Positions 42,975 to 52,386 of a DNA stretch of 64,000 bases are shown here, piece after piece. The stretch lies in the NCBI GenBank assembly GCA_942493075.1, contig OW818681.1, positions 4,898,001 through 4,962,000 on the forward strand, written 5' to 3'. Source of the stretch: JBBQYD01 sp942493075 (GTDB taxonomy: Bacteria; Verrucomicrobiota; Verrucomicrobiia; Limisphaerales; UBA8199). A program made the position numbers and the translations under genes. The notes beneath the pieces were generated by a model that was given only the letters and a program-made list of their open reading frames with translations, ran no database searches and was not told where the DNA came from. The first letter of the stretch is position 1, and every line of letters starts with the position of its first letter.

Positions 42975-44460
42975 ATGGAAGCTTGAGGAATGGCGCAGCA
43001 GCGACCAGTTGCTTCAGCAACCATTCGGGAAAGCAGCCCAGGATGACAACGAGGGCCGCCAGGCAGATGATCGCAATCAACTCGAGGGAATGGACGTGCT
43101 CAGTTGCAGCAGGGCCCTCCGCTGGCCGCACATAGACCTGTTTCAAGACCAGTAGATAGTAATAAAGCGAGATGGCGCTGGTGAGCAAAGCCAGCAGCAC
43201 CAGCCCAAGCCATTCAAAGCGTCCAGTGCCAGTGTTTAATGCCGCGGTGAAGATGTAGAACTTGCCAAAAAACCCTGCTAACGGCGGGATACCCGCAAGC
43301 GACAGTAGAAAAATCGCGAGGCAAAAAGCGGCTATAGGCGAGCGCTCGCGCAGACCGGCAAAAGCCTCTATCTGGTCGGAGCCAGTCGTTCGTTCCACAT
43401 AGGCAACCACAGCGAAGGCGCCGATGATAGTCAGGCCGTAAACGATGAGGTAGTAGAGCAAGGCGCCGAGACCCAGGCCATTCTGAGCGAGTACCCCCAG
43501 CAACACATATCCACCATGTGCAATTGCGGAAAAGGCCAACAGACGCCGCACGCTGTGCTGTGCCAACGCCGCCAAGTTTCCAACCAGCATCGATGCGGCT
43601 GCAACCAATGCGATCAGGGGCACCCAGCCAGGTTGCATCCCCGAGACGGGGCCGCTCGGGAAACCGATCAACAGCACCTTCGCCAGGACCAGGAAGCTTG
43701 CGAGTTTTGAACCAGCGGCAATCAAGGCAGCGCTCGGGATGGGAGCCCCTTGATAGGTTTCAGGCGCCCACAGGTGAAACGGGACGAAGGCCGTCTTGAA
43801 ACCGAAGCCCACCAGCAACATCACGGTGGCAACCAGCAGAAGCGGCCCCGGCGATTCTGCCGCGAGCGCCGATGCGATACGCGGCAAATCCAGGTGGCCA
43901 GTTATCCCGTAGAGAAGGCTGATTCCAAACAGGGTGAACGCAGCCGCCATGCTTCCGAAAAGGAAATACTTTAATCCAGCTTCGGTGGACCGGAGATCGG
44001 CCTTGGCAAAAGCTGCCAGCACATACAGACAAAGGCTGGCTAATTCGAGACTGGTGAAAATGACCAGGAGATTGTCTGAGCTGACTAGAAACAAAAAACC
44101 TGTTAGCGCGAGAAGTTGCAGGCAAAAGTACTCGGCGGGATGACGCGTGAACTGGCTTTCCGAAGAAATCAGAAAAGTAAACAGGCCGAGCACAAGCAGG
44201 GAAACCTGGCCGATTCGACTCAGGCGGTCGGAGGTAAACATTCCCTGCATCCAGGAGAACTCACCCGTTTGGAGCAGGACGAGAATGATCGCGGCACCGC
44301 TCCCAACCATGGATATCAGGGCGGCGGCCAGGCTTCGCTGGCGCAATGTGGCGTCGCGGAGCCCAAGTGCATCTGCCAGCAACACGACCAGCGCGGTCAG
44401 CACCAGGACCGTTTCCGGCAATGTCCACCGGAACAGTTCAAAATAGTTTGGAGAACTCAT
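42973..44460 (-). CDS. nuoN: NADH-quinone oxidoreductase subunit N
   Basis: A 495-residue antiporter-like subunit of complex I with about 14 TM helices. FTSLELASLCLYVLAAF carries the TM5 glutamate. GFKTAFVPFHLWAPETYQGAP carries the TM7 lysine and the broken-helix motif. Start at 44460, overlapping the nuoM stop by ATGA. Last gene of the nuoH-J-K-L-M-M-N operon. Confidence 0.95.
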   Translation of the reverse strand: MSSPNYFELFRWTLPETVLVLTALVVLLADALGLRDATLRQRSLAAALISMVGSGAAIILVLLQTGEFSWMQGMFTSDRLSRIGQVSLLVLGLFTFLISSESQFTRHPAEYFCLQLLALTGFLFLVSSDNLLVIFTSLELASLCLYVLAAFAKADLRSTEAGLKYFLFGSMAAAFTLFGISLLYGITGHLDLPRIASALAAESPGPLLLVATVMLLVGFGFKTAFVPFHLWAPETYQGAPIPSAALIAAGSKLASFLVLAKVLLIGFPSGPVSGMQPGWVPLIALVAAASMLVGNLAALAQHSVRRLLAFSAIAHGGYVLLGVLAQNGLGLGALLYYLIVYGLTIIGAFAVVAYVERTTGSDQIEAFAGLRERSPIAAFCLAIFLLSLAGIPPLAGFFGKFYIFTAALNTGTGRFEWLGLVLLALLTSAISLYYYLLVLKQVYVRPAEGPAATEHVHSLELIAIICLAALVVILGCFPEWLLKQLVAAAPFLKLP

Positions 44461-45989
44461 GGGAGCCCTCCTTTTATTAAAGCTTGGAAGAGTGGCGACT
44501 GGAAGCTGTTCGAAATCGGATCGAGCAGCAGGCTCGGGTACAAGCCGACAACCAATGATGTCAGGATGAGGAGACCTGCTCCGATTTTCTCCGGACATGT
44601 TATTGGCGGCAGCGGGGTGGAGCCATGCTCGTTGCTCGCTGGCGGAGACGCGATGGCACCCTCGGGTGGATCTGCAAAGAACGCCTTATGCATGGCAAGG
44701 AGTGTGTAGGCAACACCGATCACAACGCCGACACCCGCTCCCAGCGCGAAGCCGGGAAAGGCGTGCCAAGCTCCGATCAACACCTGGAGTTCAGCCACGA
44801 ACCCGCTGAATCCCGGCATGCCCATCGAGGCAAAACCTGCCACAACGAAGGTAAACGCGGCGAAAGGCAATGCATGCCGCAGGGGGTAGGTCTGCAACTC
44901 AGTAAAATCCCGCGTATGCGCTCGCTCATAGATCATGCGACCAACGACCCCGAAGAGCAGGCCGGCAATGATTCCGTGCGAAAACATTTGCAGAACTGCC
45001 CCCGCCATTCCAATCGAATGCAGGGTAAGCATGCCCAGCAACACAAAGCCCATGTGACTGACGCTGGAGTAGCCAATCACAAATTTGAAATCCCGTTGGA
45101 CCAACGCAGCCAAAGCCCCATACACGATCCCGATCACCGCGAGCAGGGCGAAGACCTCGCGCCATGAGGATAGCCCGATGAAGTCAAAGGACCACTCGCC
45201 AAGGCCTTCCGGAAAGAGAACCATCGCCACGCGCAAACAGCCGTAGGCCCCCAACTTCATGACAACCCCCGCCAGGAGCATCGATGCGGCAGTTGGCGCG
45301 GCCACATGACCAGTCGGCGCCCAGGTGTGGAAAGGCCAAAGCCCCGCCAGAATTCCGAACCCGAGGAACACTGCCGGGAAGGCGAGCAATTGCATCTGCG
45401 GAGAAAAGTTGGCCTGAGCCAGCTTGGCCAAATCGAAGGTGGCCGCGCCGGCGCTGACGTATGCGGCCAGCAATCCCGCCAGCACTAGAGCCGAACCGGC
45501 GAAGGAATACAGCGCGAGCTTCATGGCACCATACTCGCGCCGTGTAGATCCCCAGATGGCGATTAAAAAATACTTGGGGATGATCGCCAGTTCATAGAAA
45601 ACGAAGAACAGGAAGAGGTCGAAGCTCAGGAACACCCCGTAAACACCACCGATAAGAGCAAGGAACAATGCGAAGAACTCATTCGGCCTTTTCTCCACAT
45701 TCCACGAAAACAGGATTCCCGCCACAGCGGCCAACCCGGTGAGCACCACGAGAACCAGGCTGATGCCATCGGCAGCGAGATGGTAGGAAATCCCCAGGCT
45801 CGGAATCCAGGGCACTTGGATGACGGTGCGCATTTCGCCTCCCGGGTTCAGGGCGAAACTCACGAGTCCAATCAGCAAGGAAAGACCGGCGGCAGCGAGG
45901 GCAATCACCCGAGAAGTGCCTTTGCTCCCGGGTAGCACCAGCAAGAGCGCGGCCGCTGCGAATGATATGTATATGGTCCAGGCGAGCAT
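44457..45989 (-). CDS. nuoM: NADH-quinone oxidoreductase subunit M, second copy (lacks the TM7 lysine)
   Basis: A 510-residue NuoM-type proton-channel subunit. The TM5 glutamate is present (Glu133 in FVFYELAIIPKYFLI), as is the TM8 lysine (VVMKLGAYG). The TM7 block reads FGILAGLWPFHTWAPTGHVAAP: the lysine expected four residues before the PFHTW proline region is Leu214, where the first NuoM and NuoN carry Lys. The operon thus encodes two NuoM-like subunits, as in the described two-NuoM (2M) complex I types. It starts 1 bp after the upstream nuoM stop and overlaps nuoN by 4 bp. Confidence 0.92.
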   Translation of the reverse strand: MLAWTIYISFAAAALLLVLPGSKGTSRVIALAAAGLSLLIGLVSFALNPGGEMRTVIQVPWIPSLGISYHLAADGISLVLVVLTGLAAVAGILFSWNVEKRPNEFFALFLALIGGVYGVFLSFDLFLFFVFYELAIIPKYFLIAIWGSTRREYGAMKLALYSFAGSALVLAGLLAAYVSAGAATFDLAKLAQANFSPQMQLLAFPAVFLGFGILAGLWPFHTWAPTGHVAAPTAASMLLAGVVMKLGAYGCLRVAMVLFPEGLGEWSFDFIGLSSWREVFALLAVIGIVYGALAALVQRDFKFVIGYSSVSHMGFVLLGMLTLHSIGMAGAVLQMFSHGIIAGLLFGVVGRMIYERAHTRDFTELQTYPLRHALPFAAFTFVVAGFASMGMPGFSGFVAELQVLIGAWHAFPGFALGAGVGVVIGVAYTLLAMHKAFFADPPEGAIASPPASNEHGSTPLPPITCPEKIGAGLLILTSLVVGLYPSLLLDPISNSFQSPLFQALIKGGLP

Positions 45990-45990
45990 A

Positions 45991-47532
45991 TCAGTTCGGC
46001 AGTTGACCGATTAGGTTCAGTGCCGCGTGCCGCAACGGCCCGAGTAGAAACTGCGGGTATATTCCTAGTAGCAGCATGCCGGCGATTATTGGCGCAAAAC
46101 GGAGCCTCTCAGCGGCGGTTAGGTCCGGCAGTGCAGACCATTTTTGATTTAAAGGGCCGTAAAACACACGGTCCAAAACCCGCAACAAGAAAACCGCCGT
46201 GAGCAAGAGCCCGATCGTGGCGAACGCCGTGCTCAAAGGCGCGAGGCTAAAGGCGCCTTTGAAGATCAGAAACTCTCCGATGAATCCGTTTAACCCAGGC
46301 AATCCGAGCGAAGAGAAAACTGCGAAGCCCATCAGGCCTGTAAGCACCGGGAGATTCTCCCGGAGTCCGCCAAAGGCCCTCAGGTCACGCACCCCGCCGG
46401 TGCGCTGTTCAAGAGAGCTAACCAGCCAGAACAAAGAGGCTGCAGTGAAACCATGGTTAAACATCTGCAGCATCGCGCCAGTGAGCGCCGCCGTTTTGTC
46501 GGCGGCAGAACCTGAGCCGACCGCAGCAAATGCCGCCAAAAGACAGTACCCCAGGTGATTGATTGATGAGTACGCAAACACTCGCTTCAGATCGGTTTGC
46601 GCGAGGGCAGCGGCTGCCGGCAAAATAATGCTCAACACTGCAAGGATCAGGAGAGGCGTGGCATACCACTGGATGGGCTCGGGAAAGATGGGCAGCAAGA
46701 TGCGAAGAAAACCGTAAACGCCCATCTTCGAAATCGCACCAGTCAGCAACATCGTAACCGGAGAAGAAGCTTCCGAATAGGTTGAAGGCAGCCACGTGTG
46801 AAACGGAACCAGCGGCACTTTGACTGCAAATCCCAGAAACACACCCAGGAAAAGCAAAGCCATTAGCGATCGCCCACTCAGATGAGTCCATCCGAGTTTC
46901 TCGGGCAACAACTCGATGAGTGCGCCGTCGCGAGCCAGGTTTGAAAGCTCCTGAAACTCAAATGAACCAGTCGCAAGAAACAGCGCCACGAAAGCTAAAA
47001 GCAGTGCGATGCTCCCAAACATCGTATAGACGAAGAACTGCATGGCTGCTCCTGTTCGGCCCGGCCCGCCCCAGAGCTTGATCAGGAAGAATGCCGGCAC
47101 AAGGCTCAGTTCCCAGAACAAGAACCAGTGGAAAAAATTCAAAGCCGTGAAGGTGCCGAACAAGCCTGATTGGAGGAAGAGAACAAGTGCGTAATAAAGC
47201 CCGGGGCGTTCCAAAGTATGAGTCGTCGCTGCCAGGCTCATCAGCACGACCACACAGGTGAGCGCCAGGAGGGTTAGGCTCATACCGTCCATGCCCAAGT
47301 GATAATAAACAGAGAGGGATGGTATCCACTCTGCACGCTCAACGGCCTGCATGGCGGGATTGAGCGAGTCGAAGCCTGCCCAGAGCCCTCCAACGATGGC
47401 CAAGGAGATCATCGCGCTGGCTATTGCCAACGGACGTGCCAACTCCGCGCGCTTCGATCCCAGGAACCAAACGGCCGCTCCAAAGCAGACCGGCATAACG
47501 GTCAGGATGGTTAGCCATGGCAATGGGTTCAC
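45991..47532 (-). CDS. nuoM: NADH-quinone oxidoreductase subunit M, first copy
   Basis: A 513-residue NuoM. Glu141 lies in FLFWELSLVPAFFLIK and Lys238 in GFAVKVPLVPFHTWLPS; the TM8 lysine is in AISKMGVYGFLRI. I choose the GTG start at 47532: it makes a GTGA overlap with the nuoL stop and has a perfect GGAGG eight bases upstream. The longer ATG starts at 47547 or 47553 would overlap that ribosome site. This copy has all expected channel residues and so is the canonical NuoM of the pair. Confidence 0.93.
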   Translation of the reverse strand: MNPLPWLTILTVMPVCFGAAVWFLGSKRAELARPLAIASAMISLAIVGGLWAGFDSLNPAMQAVERAEWIPSLSVYYHLGMDGMSLTLLALTCVVVLMSLAATTHTLERPGLYYALVLFLQSGLFGTFTALNFFHWFLFWELSLVPAFFLIKLWGGPGRTGAAMQFFVYTMFGSIALLLAFVALFLATGSFEFQELSNLARDGALIELLPEKLGWTHLSGRSLMALLFLGVFLGFAVKVPLVPFHTWLPSTYSEASSPVTMLLTGAISKMGVYGFLRILLPIFPEPIQWYATPLLILAVLSIILPAAAALAQTDLKRVFAYSSINHLGYCLLAAFAAVGSGSAADKTAALTGAMLQMFNHGFTAASLFWLVSSLEQRTGGVRDLRAFGGLRENLPVLTGLMGFAVFSSLGLPGLNGFIGEFLIFKGAFSLAPLSTAFATIGLLLTAVFLLRVLDRVFYGPLNQKWSALPDLTAAERLRFAPIIAGMLLLGIYPQFLLGPLRHAALNLIGQLPN

Positions 47533-49580
47533 GAGCCGAACCTCCATTCCCAAGCCAGAAAGAAAACCAGCAGAATTGCTCCCAGAGCGATCCAGCGCAG
47601 ATAGGATTGGACCTGGCCTGTTTGGAGGCGGGCGAAGCGCAGGCCTCCCGCTCGGAGCCCCCGACAGGTCTGATCGAAAGACAGGTTGATCAGGTACTCA
47701 TCCGTCATGCGCGACACCCAAGCCATGCCTACCGTGAGGTATCGGACCAGTTGCACTAGACCATTCCAGATCCAAAAATCCAGCCAATCTGCGACACGGC
47801 CGAACCCGTGTGTAAGACGGACAAAGGTCGCCTCGTAGATTTCATCAACGTACAACCGCGCATGCAGCACGCTCCAAATGTCGGGCCGCAACTGTTCCAA
47901 TCGGTCACTCGTAGAAGAAAGGCGCTTTCCGTAGAGTAGCAGACCGCAACCTATCCCGGCAAAAACGATTAGGGCAGAAAGCGCCATGAGCTTGAGAGTC
48001 TCGGGCTGAGCCAGGTGAGCAAAATCCAAATGAACTCCGGTTTGCTGCAAAAAGCTTTGAAACCAGGGCCAAGCCGGCGTGCCGAGGAATCCGAGCAAAA
48101 CCGCGCATCCGGCCAGGAGGACCAGCGGGATGGTCATAATCCGAGGACTCTCATGAACGGAACCAACCCCGGATTCAGAGTGCTCGGAATGTGCCAATCT
48201 TTGTGGTCCAAAAAAGACGTAGCACATCTGGCGGGTCATGTAGAAAGCTGTCAGAAATGCAGCGGCAAGCCCCAGATAGAAGGGCACGCCCGAGACAGGC
48301 CATGTATGAGCAGCATGCAGGATTGCGTCTTTGCTCCAAAACCCGGAGAAGAATACCGGCACCCCAGCCAAAGCCATCATACCGATTGCGTACGTCGCGA
48401 AGGTGATCGGCATGAGGGACCGCAAGCCGCCCATCTGCCGGATGTCCTGCTCGTGGTGGCTGCCATGAATTACCGAGCCGGCTCCGAGGAAAAGCAGCGC
48501 TTTGAAGAAGGCGTGAGTAATCAGGTGAAACAGGCCGACCGCGACTCCTCCGGTAGCCAAACCAAGCATCATGAAGCCGAGTTGCGAGATCGTGGAATAG
48601 GCGAGAATGCGTTTAATATCGAATTGCGCAACCGCAATCAGCGCTCCAAAAATGGCAGTCAGACCTCCAACCCAGGCAATAACCTTTAGCGCGGTAGAAA
48701 CCGACACATCCTCAGGTACGGCCGAGATCAGCGGAAAGAGACGCGCCACCAGGAATACGCCTGCTGCCACCATCGTAGCAGCGTGGATCAACGCACTCAC
48801 AGGTGTTGGACCCTCCATGGCTTCGGGCAGCCAGACGTGCAACGGCAACTGCCCGGATTTCCCAACCGCCCCGGCAAAGATCAGCAGGCTGATGCCGGTT
48901 GAGACGGCCATCCCCCACCCTGCTGTTTCAACCACCATCCTGCTGATGGCACTCGATTCCAGGCAACCGTTCCCCGAGTCATAGAACAGGAGCGTGCCCG
49001 TTTCGGAGTAAAGCCAAACCATTCCCAGCAGAAATGCCAGGTCTCCAATTCGAGTGGTGATGAATGCTTTCCTTGCAGCAGCGGCGGCGGAAGGTTTGTG
49101 AAACCAGAAACCAATCAACAGATAGGAAGTGAGGCCTACCAACTCCCAGCAGATAAAGAACACCAGCAGGTTGTTCGCAATGACAAGCCCCAGCATCGCT
49201 GCTGCAAAGAGCGATAGGAAACAAAAGAACCGCCCGAAATTCCGGTCGGCCTCCATGTAACCGACGCTGTAGATAAAAATCAGCAGGCCTACAAAACAAA
49301 CCATCACCAACATGACTGCGGTGAGCGGGTTCAACAGCCAGCCGATTTCAAACCAATCGTTCCCCACCTGGAACCAGCGAAAATTCGCCACTCGATTTGA
49401 CTCACCGGCACCGAGCAGGGAAATGAAAGCCCCGATGGAAATGGCCAGCGAGATTGATAATGCACCAATCGCCAGCCCAGCCGAGAGACGTTTGCAGGAC
49501 CGCGTAAGCAGCGCGGCTATTCCCGCCGCAAGCAGCGGGAATGCCGGCACCAACCAGAGATATTGCTCAACGTAGGTCAT
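47529..49580 (-). CDS. nuoL: NADH-quinone oxidoreductase subunit L
   Basis: A 683-residue distal antiporter-like subunit, longer than E. coli NuoL (613). The N-terminal signature reads MTYVEQYLWLVPAFPLLAAG. The TM5 glutamate is in CWELVGLTSYLLIGFW, and the TM7 lysine in GAVGKSGQLPLHVWLPEAM. The C-terminal 150 residues hold the traverse amphipathic helix and last TM (ALGAILLVFFLAWEW). Extra length in this region would suit a complex with one more antiporter module. The ATG at 49580 overlaps the nuoK stop by ATGA; the upstream extension of the frame lies in nuoK and is spurious. Confidence 0.94.
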   Translation of the reverse strand: MTYVEQYLWLVPAFPLLAAGIAALLTRSCKRLSAGLAIGALSISLAISIGAFISLLGAGESNRVANFRWFQVGNDWFEIGWLLNPLTAVMLVMVCFVGLLIFIYSVGYMEADRNFGRFFCFLSLFAAAMLGLVIANNLLVFFICWELVGLTSYLLIGFWFHKPSAAAAARKAFITTRIGDLAFLLGMVWLYSETGTLLFYDSGNGCLESSAISRMVVETAGWGMAVSTGISLLIFAGAVGKSGQLPLHVWLPEAMEGPTPVSALIHAATMVAAGVFLVARLFPLISAVPEDVSVSTALKVIAWVGGLTAIFGALIAVAQFDIKRILAYSTISQLGFMMLGLATGGVAVGLFHLITHAFFKALLFLGAGSVIHGSHHEQDIRQMGGLRSLMPITFATYAIGMMALAGVPVFFSGFWSKDAILHAAHTWPVSGVPFYLGLAAAFLTAFYMTRQMCYVFFGPQRLAHSEHSESGVGSVHESPRIMTIPLVLLAGCAVLLGFLGTPAWPWFQSFLQQTGVHLDFAHLAQPETLKLMALSALIVFAGIGCGLLLYGKRLSSTSDRLEQLRPDIWSVLHARLYVDEIYEATFVRLTHGFGRVADWLDFWIWNGLVQLVRYLTVGMAWVSRMTDEYLINLSFDQTCRGLRAGGLRFARLQTGQVQSYLRWIALGAILLVFFLAWEWRFGS

Positions 49581-49924
49581 GCCGGGGGCCTCCCGGCTGG
49601 TGGTTCGGGTTCGGTGAACTTCAACGTGTTCGCCTGGTCTAACTGGGTGGTCTTTCGGTGGCGATAAAGCGCTATGATAATAGCCAGACCCACGCCCGCT
49701 TCGGCAGCGGCAATACCGATGGAAAAGAGCACAAATAAAACGCCCTGTATGTCGTCGGGATTCGCGCCGAAACGCCAAAAGGCCACGAAGTTCAAGTTCG
49801 CGGCATTCAGCATGAGTTCGATGCCGATCAGGACGATGATGGCATGCCGCCGGGTCAGTGCGCCTGTGAGGCCAACCACAAACAACAGACTCGAGAGGAC
49901 AAGACAGCCCTGGAGCTGTGTCAT
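49577..49924 (-). CDS. nuoK: NADH-quinone oxidoreductase subunit K
   Basis: 115 residues, three TM helices. The conserved glutamates are in IVLIGIELMLNAANLNF and AAAEAGVGLAIIIALYRH, as in all NuoK proteins. The C-terminus carries an extra proline-rich tail (EPEPPAGRPPA). The start overlaps the nuoJ stop by ATGA. Confidence 0.95.
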   Translation of the reverse strand: MTQLQGCLVLSSLLFVVGLTGALTRRHAIIVLIGIELMLNAANLNFVAFWRFGANPDDIQGVLFVLFSIGIAAAEAGVGLAIIIALYRHRKTTQLDQANTLKFTEPEPPAGRPPA

Positions 49925-50421
49925 GGCTCCTCCTTGTCCCTCAGAGCCAGCACGACAGCTCCGATAAGCCCCGCAGTAAGCAGCAGGCCGATGATCTCCA
50001 GTGGCAGAAGGAAGCGTCCCATGAGCTGATCGCCAATCCTGCGAACGGTCAGGCCGGGAGACGGAGTGTCCATGGGAGCAGTGGTCAGGACGGGATCAGA
50101 CAGAATGCACCAGCCCAGGAGGCCAAACAGCACGAAAGCGGCAGCCACGCCCCAAATCCAGCCCTTGGCCCATGGAGAGTCGTCGCGCTCGGAGTTGCTG
50201 GTTAAAAGAATGGCAAAAACGATGAGAATGGCGACGGCGCCCACATAGACGAGCAATTGAGCAAAGCCAATGAACTGGGCATCCAACGAGAGATAAACAA
50301 CTGCCAACCCGCCGAAGGTCACAGCCAGCGAAAGAGCACAGTGCACCAGGTTCCGCATCGTCATGGCGGCAACGGCCCCGGCAAGGGCTATCACGGCGGC
50401 GATGATGAATCCCGTGCTCAT
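49921..50421 (-). CDS. nuoJ: NADH-quinone oxidoreductase subunit J
   Basis: 166 residues, about five TM helices, with the NuoJ signature FAQLLVYVGAVAILIVFAILLT near residue 55-75. It follows nuoH after 12 bp, where most operons have nuoI; nuoI is missing here. Overlaps nuoK by 4 bp. Confidence 0.94.
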   Translation of the reverse strand: MSTGFIIAAVIALAGAVAAMTMRNLVHCALSLAVTFGGLAVVYLSLDAQFIGFAQLLVYVGAVAILIVFAILLTSNSERDDSPWAKGWIWGVAAAFVLFGLLGWCILSDPVLTTAPMDTPSPGLTVRRIGDQLMGRFLLPLEIIGLLLTAGLIGAVVLALRDKEEP

Positions 50422-50433
50422 CTTAAACCGAGG

Positions 50434-51606
50434 CTAATCAGCGTAGCGATAGGTGCGTTTGCCATAGTTGCGACCGTCCATGAGAGCGTTGCCCAGGATC
50501 AAATAGGACCCTAGCACCAGAGCCAAACCCACCGCCCAGCGGGCCGCTCCGGGTTGCATCCAGTGCCATATACCCGCGGTTAGCAGATTGATCAAGGCGA
50601 GGGGCAACATAAATTTCCAGGCGAAGCTCATTAATTGATCCATCCGCAACCGGGGCAAGGTGCCGCGCACCCAAATGAAAAAGCAGATGATCCCCAGCAG
50701 CTTCGCGAAAAACCATATATAGGATGGCACCCAAGCCAGGAACTGCCACGGAGCCTGGTAGCCCCCCAGGAAGAGGGTGACAGCCAAACCGCTCACGGCA
50801 AATAACCCGATGTATTCCCCCAGGAAAAACAGGGCGAATTTGAACCCGGAATACTCAATGTAATACCCAGCAATGATCTCAGATTCACCCTCAGGCAGAT
50901 CGAAGGGGGATCGGTTGGATTCGGCGGCACCCGCGATCAGGAACAGAATGAGGCCCGCGAACCCCCAGGGCGTGAATACGTGCCATCCCGGCAAAAACGT
51001 TCCCTGGGGGGCTTGGGACTCCGCAATTTGAACGGGTGAAAGTGTTCCCACGATCATGATGACCGGGAGCGCGGATAGAATGAGCGGAATCTCATAACTG
51101 ATCATCTGGGCGATGGCCCGCATCGCACCCAACATCGAGTATTTATTGCGGCTGGCCCAACCCGCCATAAAAACGGAGAGCTCAGTCGCTGCCCCTATCG
51201 CAAAGAAAAAAAACACCCCGGCATCCAAGTCGATGGCGGCCATATTGCGTCCTACCGGGATAACCGACAGCGCCAGGAAAACCGGGATAACGAGAACCAA
51301 AGGCGCCAGAAAATGAACCACATGGTCAGCCGCTCGGGGCACCAAATCCTCCTTGGTCAGGGATTTGATTCCATCCGCGAGTGGCTGCAGGATGCCGAAA
51401 GGCCCAACCCGATTAGGTCCAAACCGATTCTGCATACGACCAAGGCCTTTGCGCTCAAGGACGGTAGTCAGAGCGAACAAAGTGGCAAATGCCCCAATCA
51501 AAGCTGCAATGGAAATCAGGGCGCTCAAGACGGGTTGCCACGTCTCGGGCGCCAGGCTCACCAGCCAGTGTTTGCCAGTCACAAACAGTTGGTCGAATGT
51601 TGCCAT
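50434..51606 (-). CDS. nuoH: NADH-quinone oxidoreductase subunit H
   Basis: 390 residues, about eight to nine TM helices, the quinone-site subunit. Signatures are RMQNRFGPNRVGPFGILQPLADGIK and the acidic loop FDLPEGESEIIAGYYIEYSG. First gene of the operon; upstream there is only a 1.1-kb stretch of repeats and a gene remnant, with no nuoA-G or nuoI. The ATG at 51606 has no clear ribosome site. Confidence 0.95.
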   Translation of the reverse strand: MATFDQLFVTGKHWLVSLAPETWQPVLSALISIAALIGAFATLFALTTVLERKGLGRMQNRFGPNRVGPFGILQPLADGIKSLTKEDLVPRAADHVVHFLAPLVLVIPVFLALSVIPVGRNMAAIDLDAGVFFFFAIGAATELSVFMAGWASRNKYSMLGAMRAIAQMISYEIPLILSALPVIMIVGTLSPVQIAESQAPQGTFLPGWHVFTPWGFAGLILFLIAGAAESNRSPFDLPEGESEIIAGYYIEYSGFKFALFFLGEYIGLFAVSGLAVTLFLGGYQAPWQFLAWVPSYIWFFAKLLGIICFFIWVRGTLPRLRMDQLMSFAWKFMLPLALINLLTAGIWHWMQPGAARWAVGLALVLGSYLILGNALMDGRNYGKRTYRYAD

Positions 51607-52178
51607 CGTGCGGGTTGCACCGTTTAGCAGTACTTACGGTGAACATCATGTCGAGTTCTGATTGTGTAAAGTGAAAATCGGAAATGGGAAGAATCAATAG
51701 CCATGGCCGATCGTGATCGCCCTCACCGCAACCAGAAGGGTTGCCATAAGGTAGCCGGAGCGTCGGAGCGCAGCGGAGACCTCCGGTTAGTTCGGATTGA
51801 AACAGCACCCCGACCAGGGGTGCCAGAATCTTCGTTCGCAGGGTGCGATCCGATGCAACCCCACTCTCAGACAAAAAGCTGATTACAGCTCACCTTCAAC
51901 CGCTCATCCGCGCTCATCGACGCTAATGGCCCCGCGACGAGAAAAGGGCAAGAAAGAGATCGAAACCTCACGCCAAGACGCGCCAGGATTTCTACAGAAA
52001 ACGGAGATCTCTTTTTCAGACCTTCGTTGCCTGGGTAATCCTTCTGTTTGCATAGTTTTGCTGTTCCGTTTGGGAAAGAGTTTTCACAACCGAGAAGCCA
52101 AGAAAAGACCTGGAGAACCAATCAGCGGTTTCAAGCGAGGCGCGGCATTGCGGAGGGAGGAAAAGAGGGAAATGACCT
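51607..52178. other. Non-coding spacer upstream of nuoH with degenerate repeats
   Basis: No gene recognised. It contains a CTCCGG/CCGGAG-type imperfect inverted repeat around 51752-51787, the word CGCTCATCGACGCTAATGG near 51910, and CCTCACGCCAAGACGCGCC at 51968-51986, which is a degenerate relative of the repeat at 52179. A C/T-poor stretch follows. The nuo operon promoter should lie in 51607-51700, but no good match was seen. Confidence 0.4.
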
Positions 52179-52269
52179 CACGCAGAGACGCCAAGACGCC
52201 AAGATTCCTGAGGAAAAACGTAGAATTCCTTTTCCTGCATTTCCTTGGCGTCTTCGCGTCTTTGCGTGA
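52179..52269. repeat. Long inverted repeat of the CACGCAGAGACGCCAAG type (family E)
   Basis: Arms of 26 bp, 52179-52204 (TCACGCAGAGACGCCAAGAC...) and 52244-52269 (...CGCGTCTTTGCGTGA), match at 24 positions around a 39-nt centre. A degenerate half copy occurs at 51968, and a CACGGAGGCACGAAG word at 52370-52384. Such arms are typical of dispersed intergenic repeats. Confidence 0.65.
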
Positions 52270-52386
52270 TTACATTCCGGCTGTTTTGTCTCTTTCCTTG
52301 TCTTCTTCGTGTTTTCGTGACTTCGTGTGAATACCTTCCTGCTGTTTCGGATGTCTTGAATCATCTCACACGGAGGCACGAAGATC

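Noticed and set aside
49581..49778. 66-codon N-terminal extension of nuoL
   Set aside because: It lies inside nuoK in another frame, and NuoL proteins begin at the MTYVEQ position, which gives the ATGA overlap.
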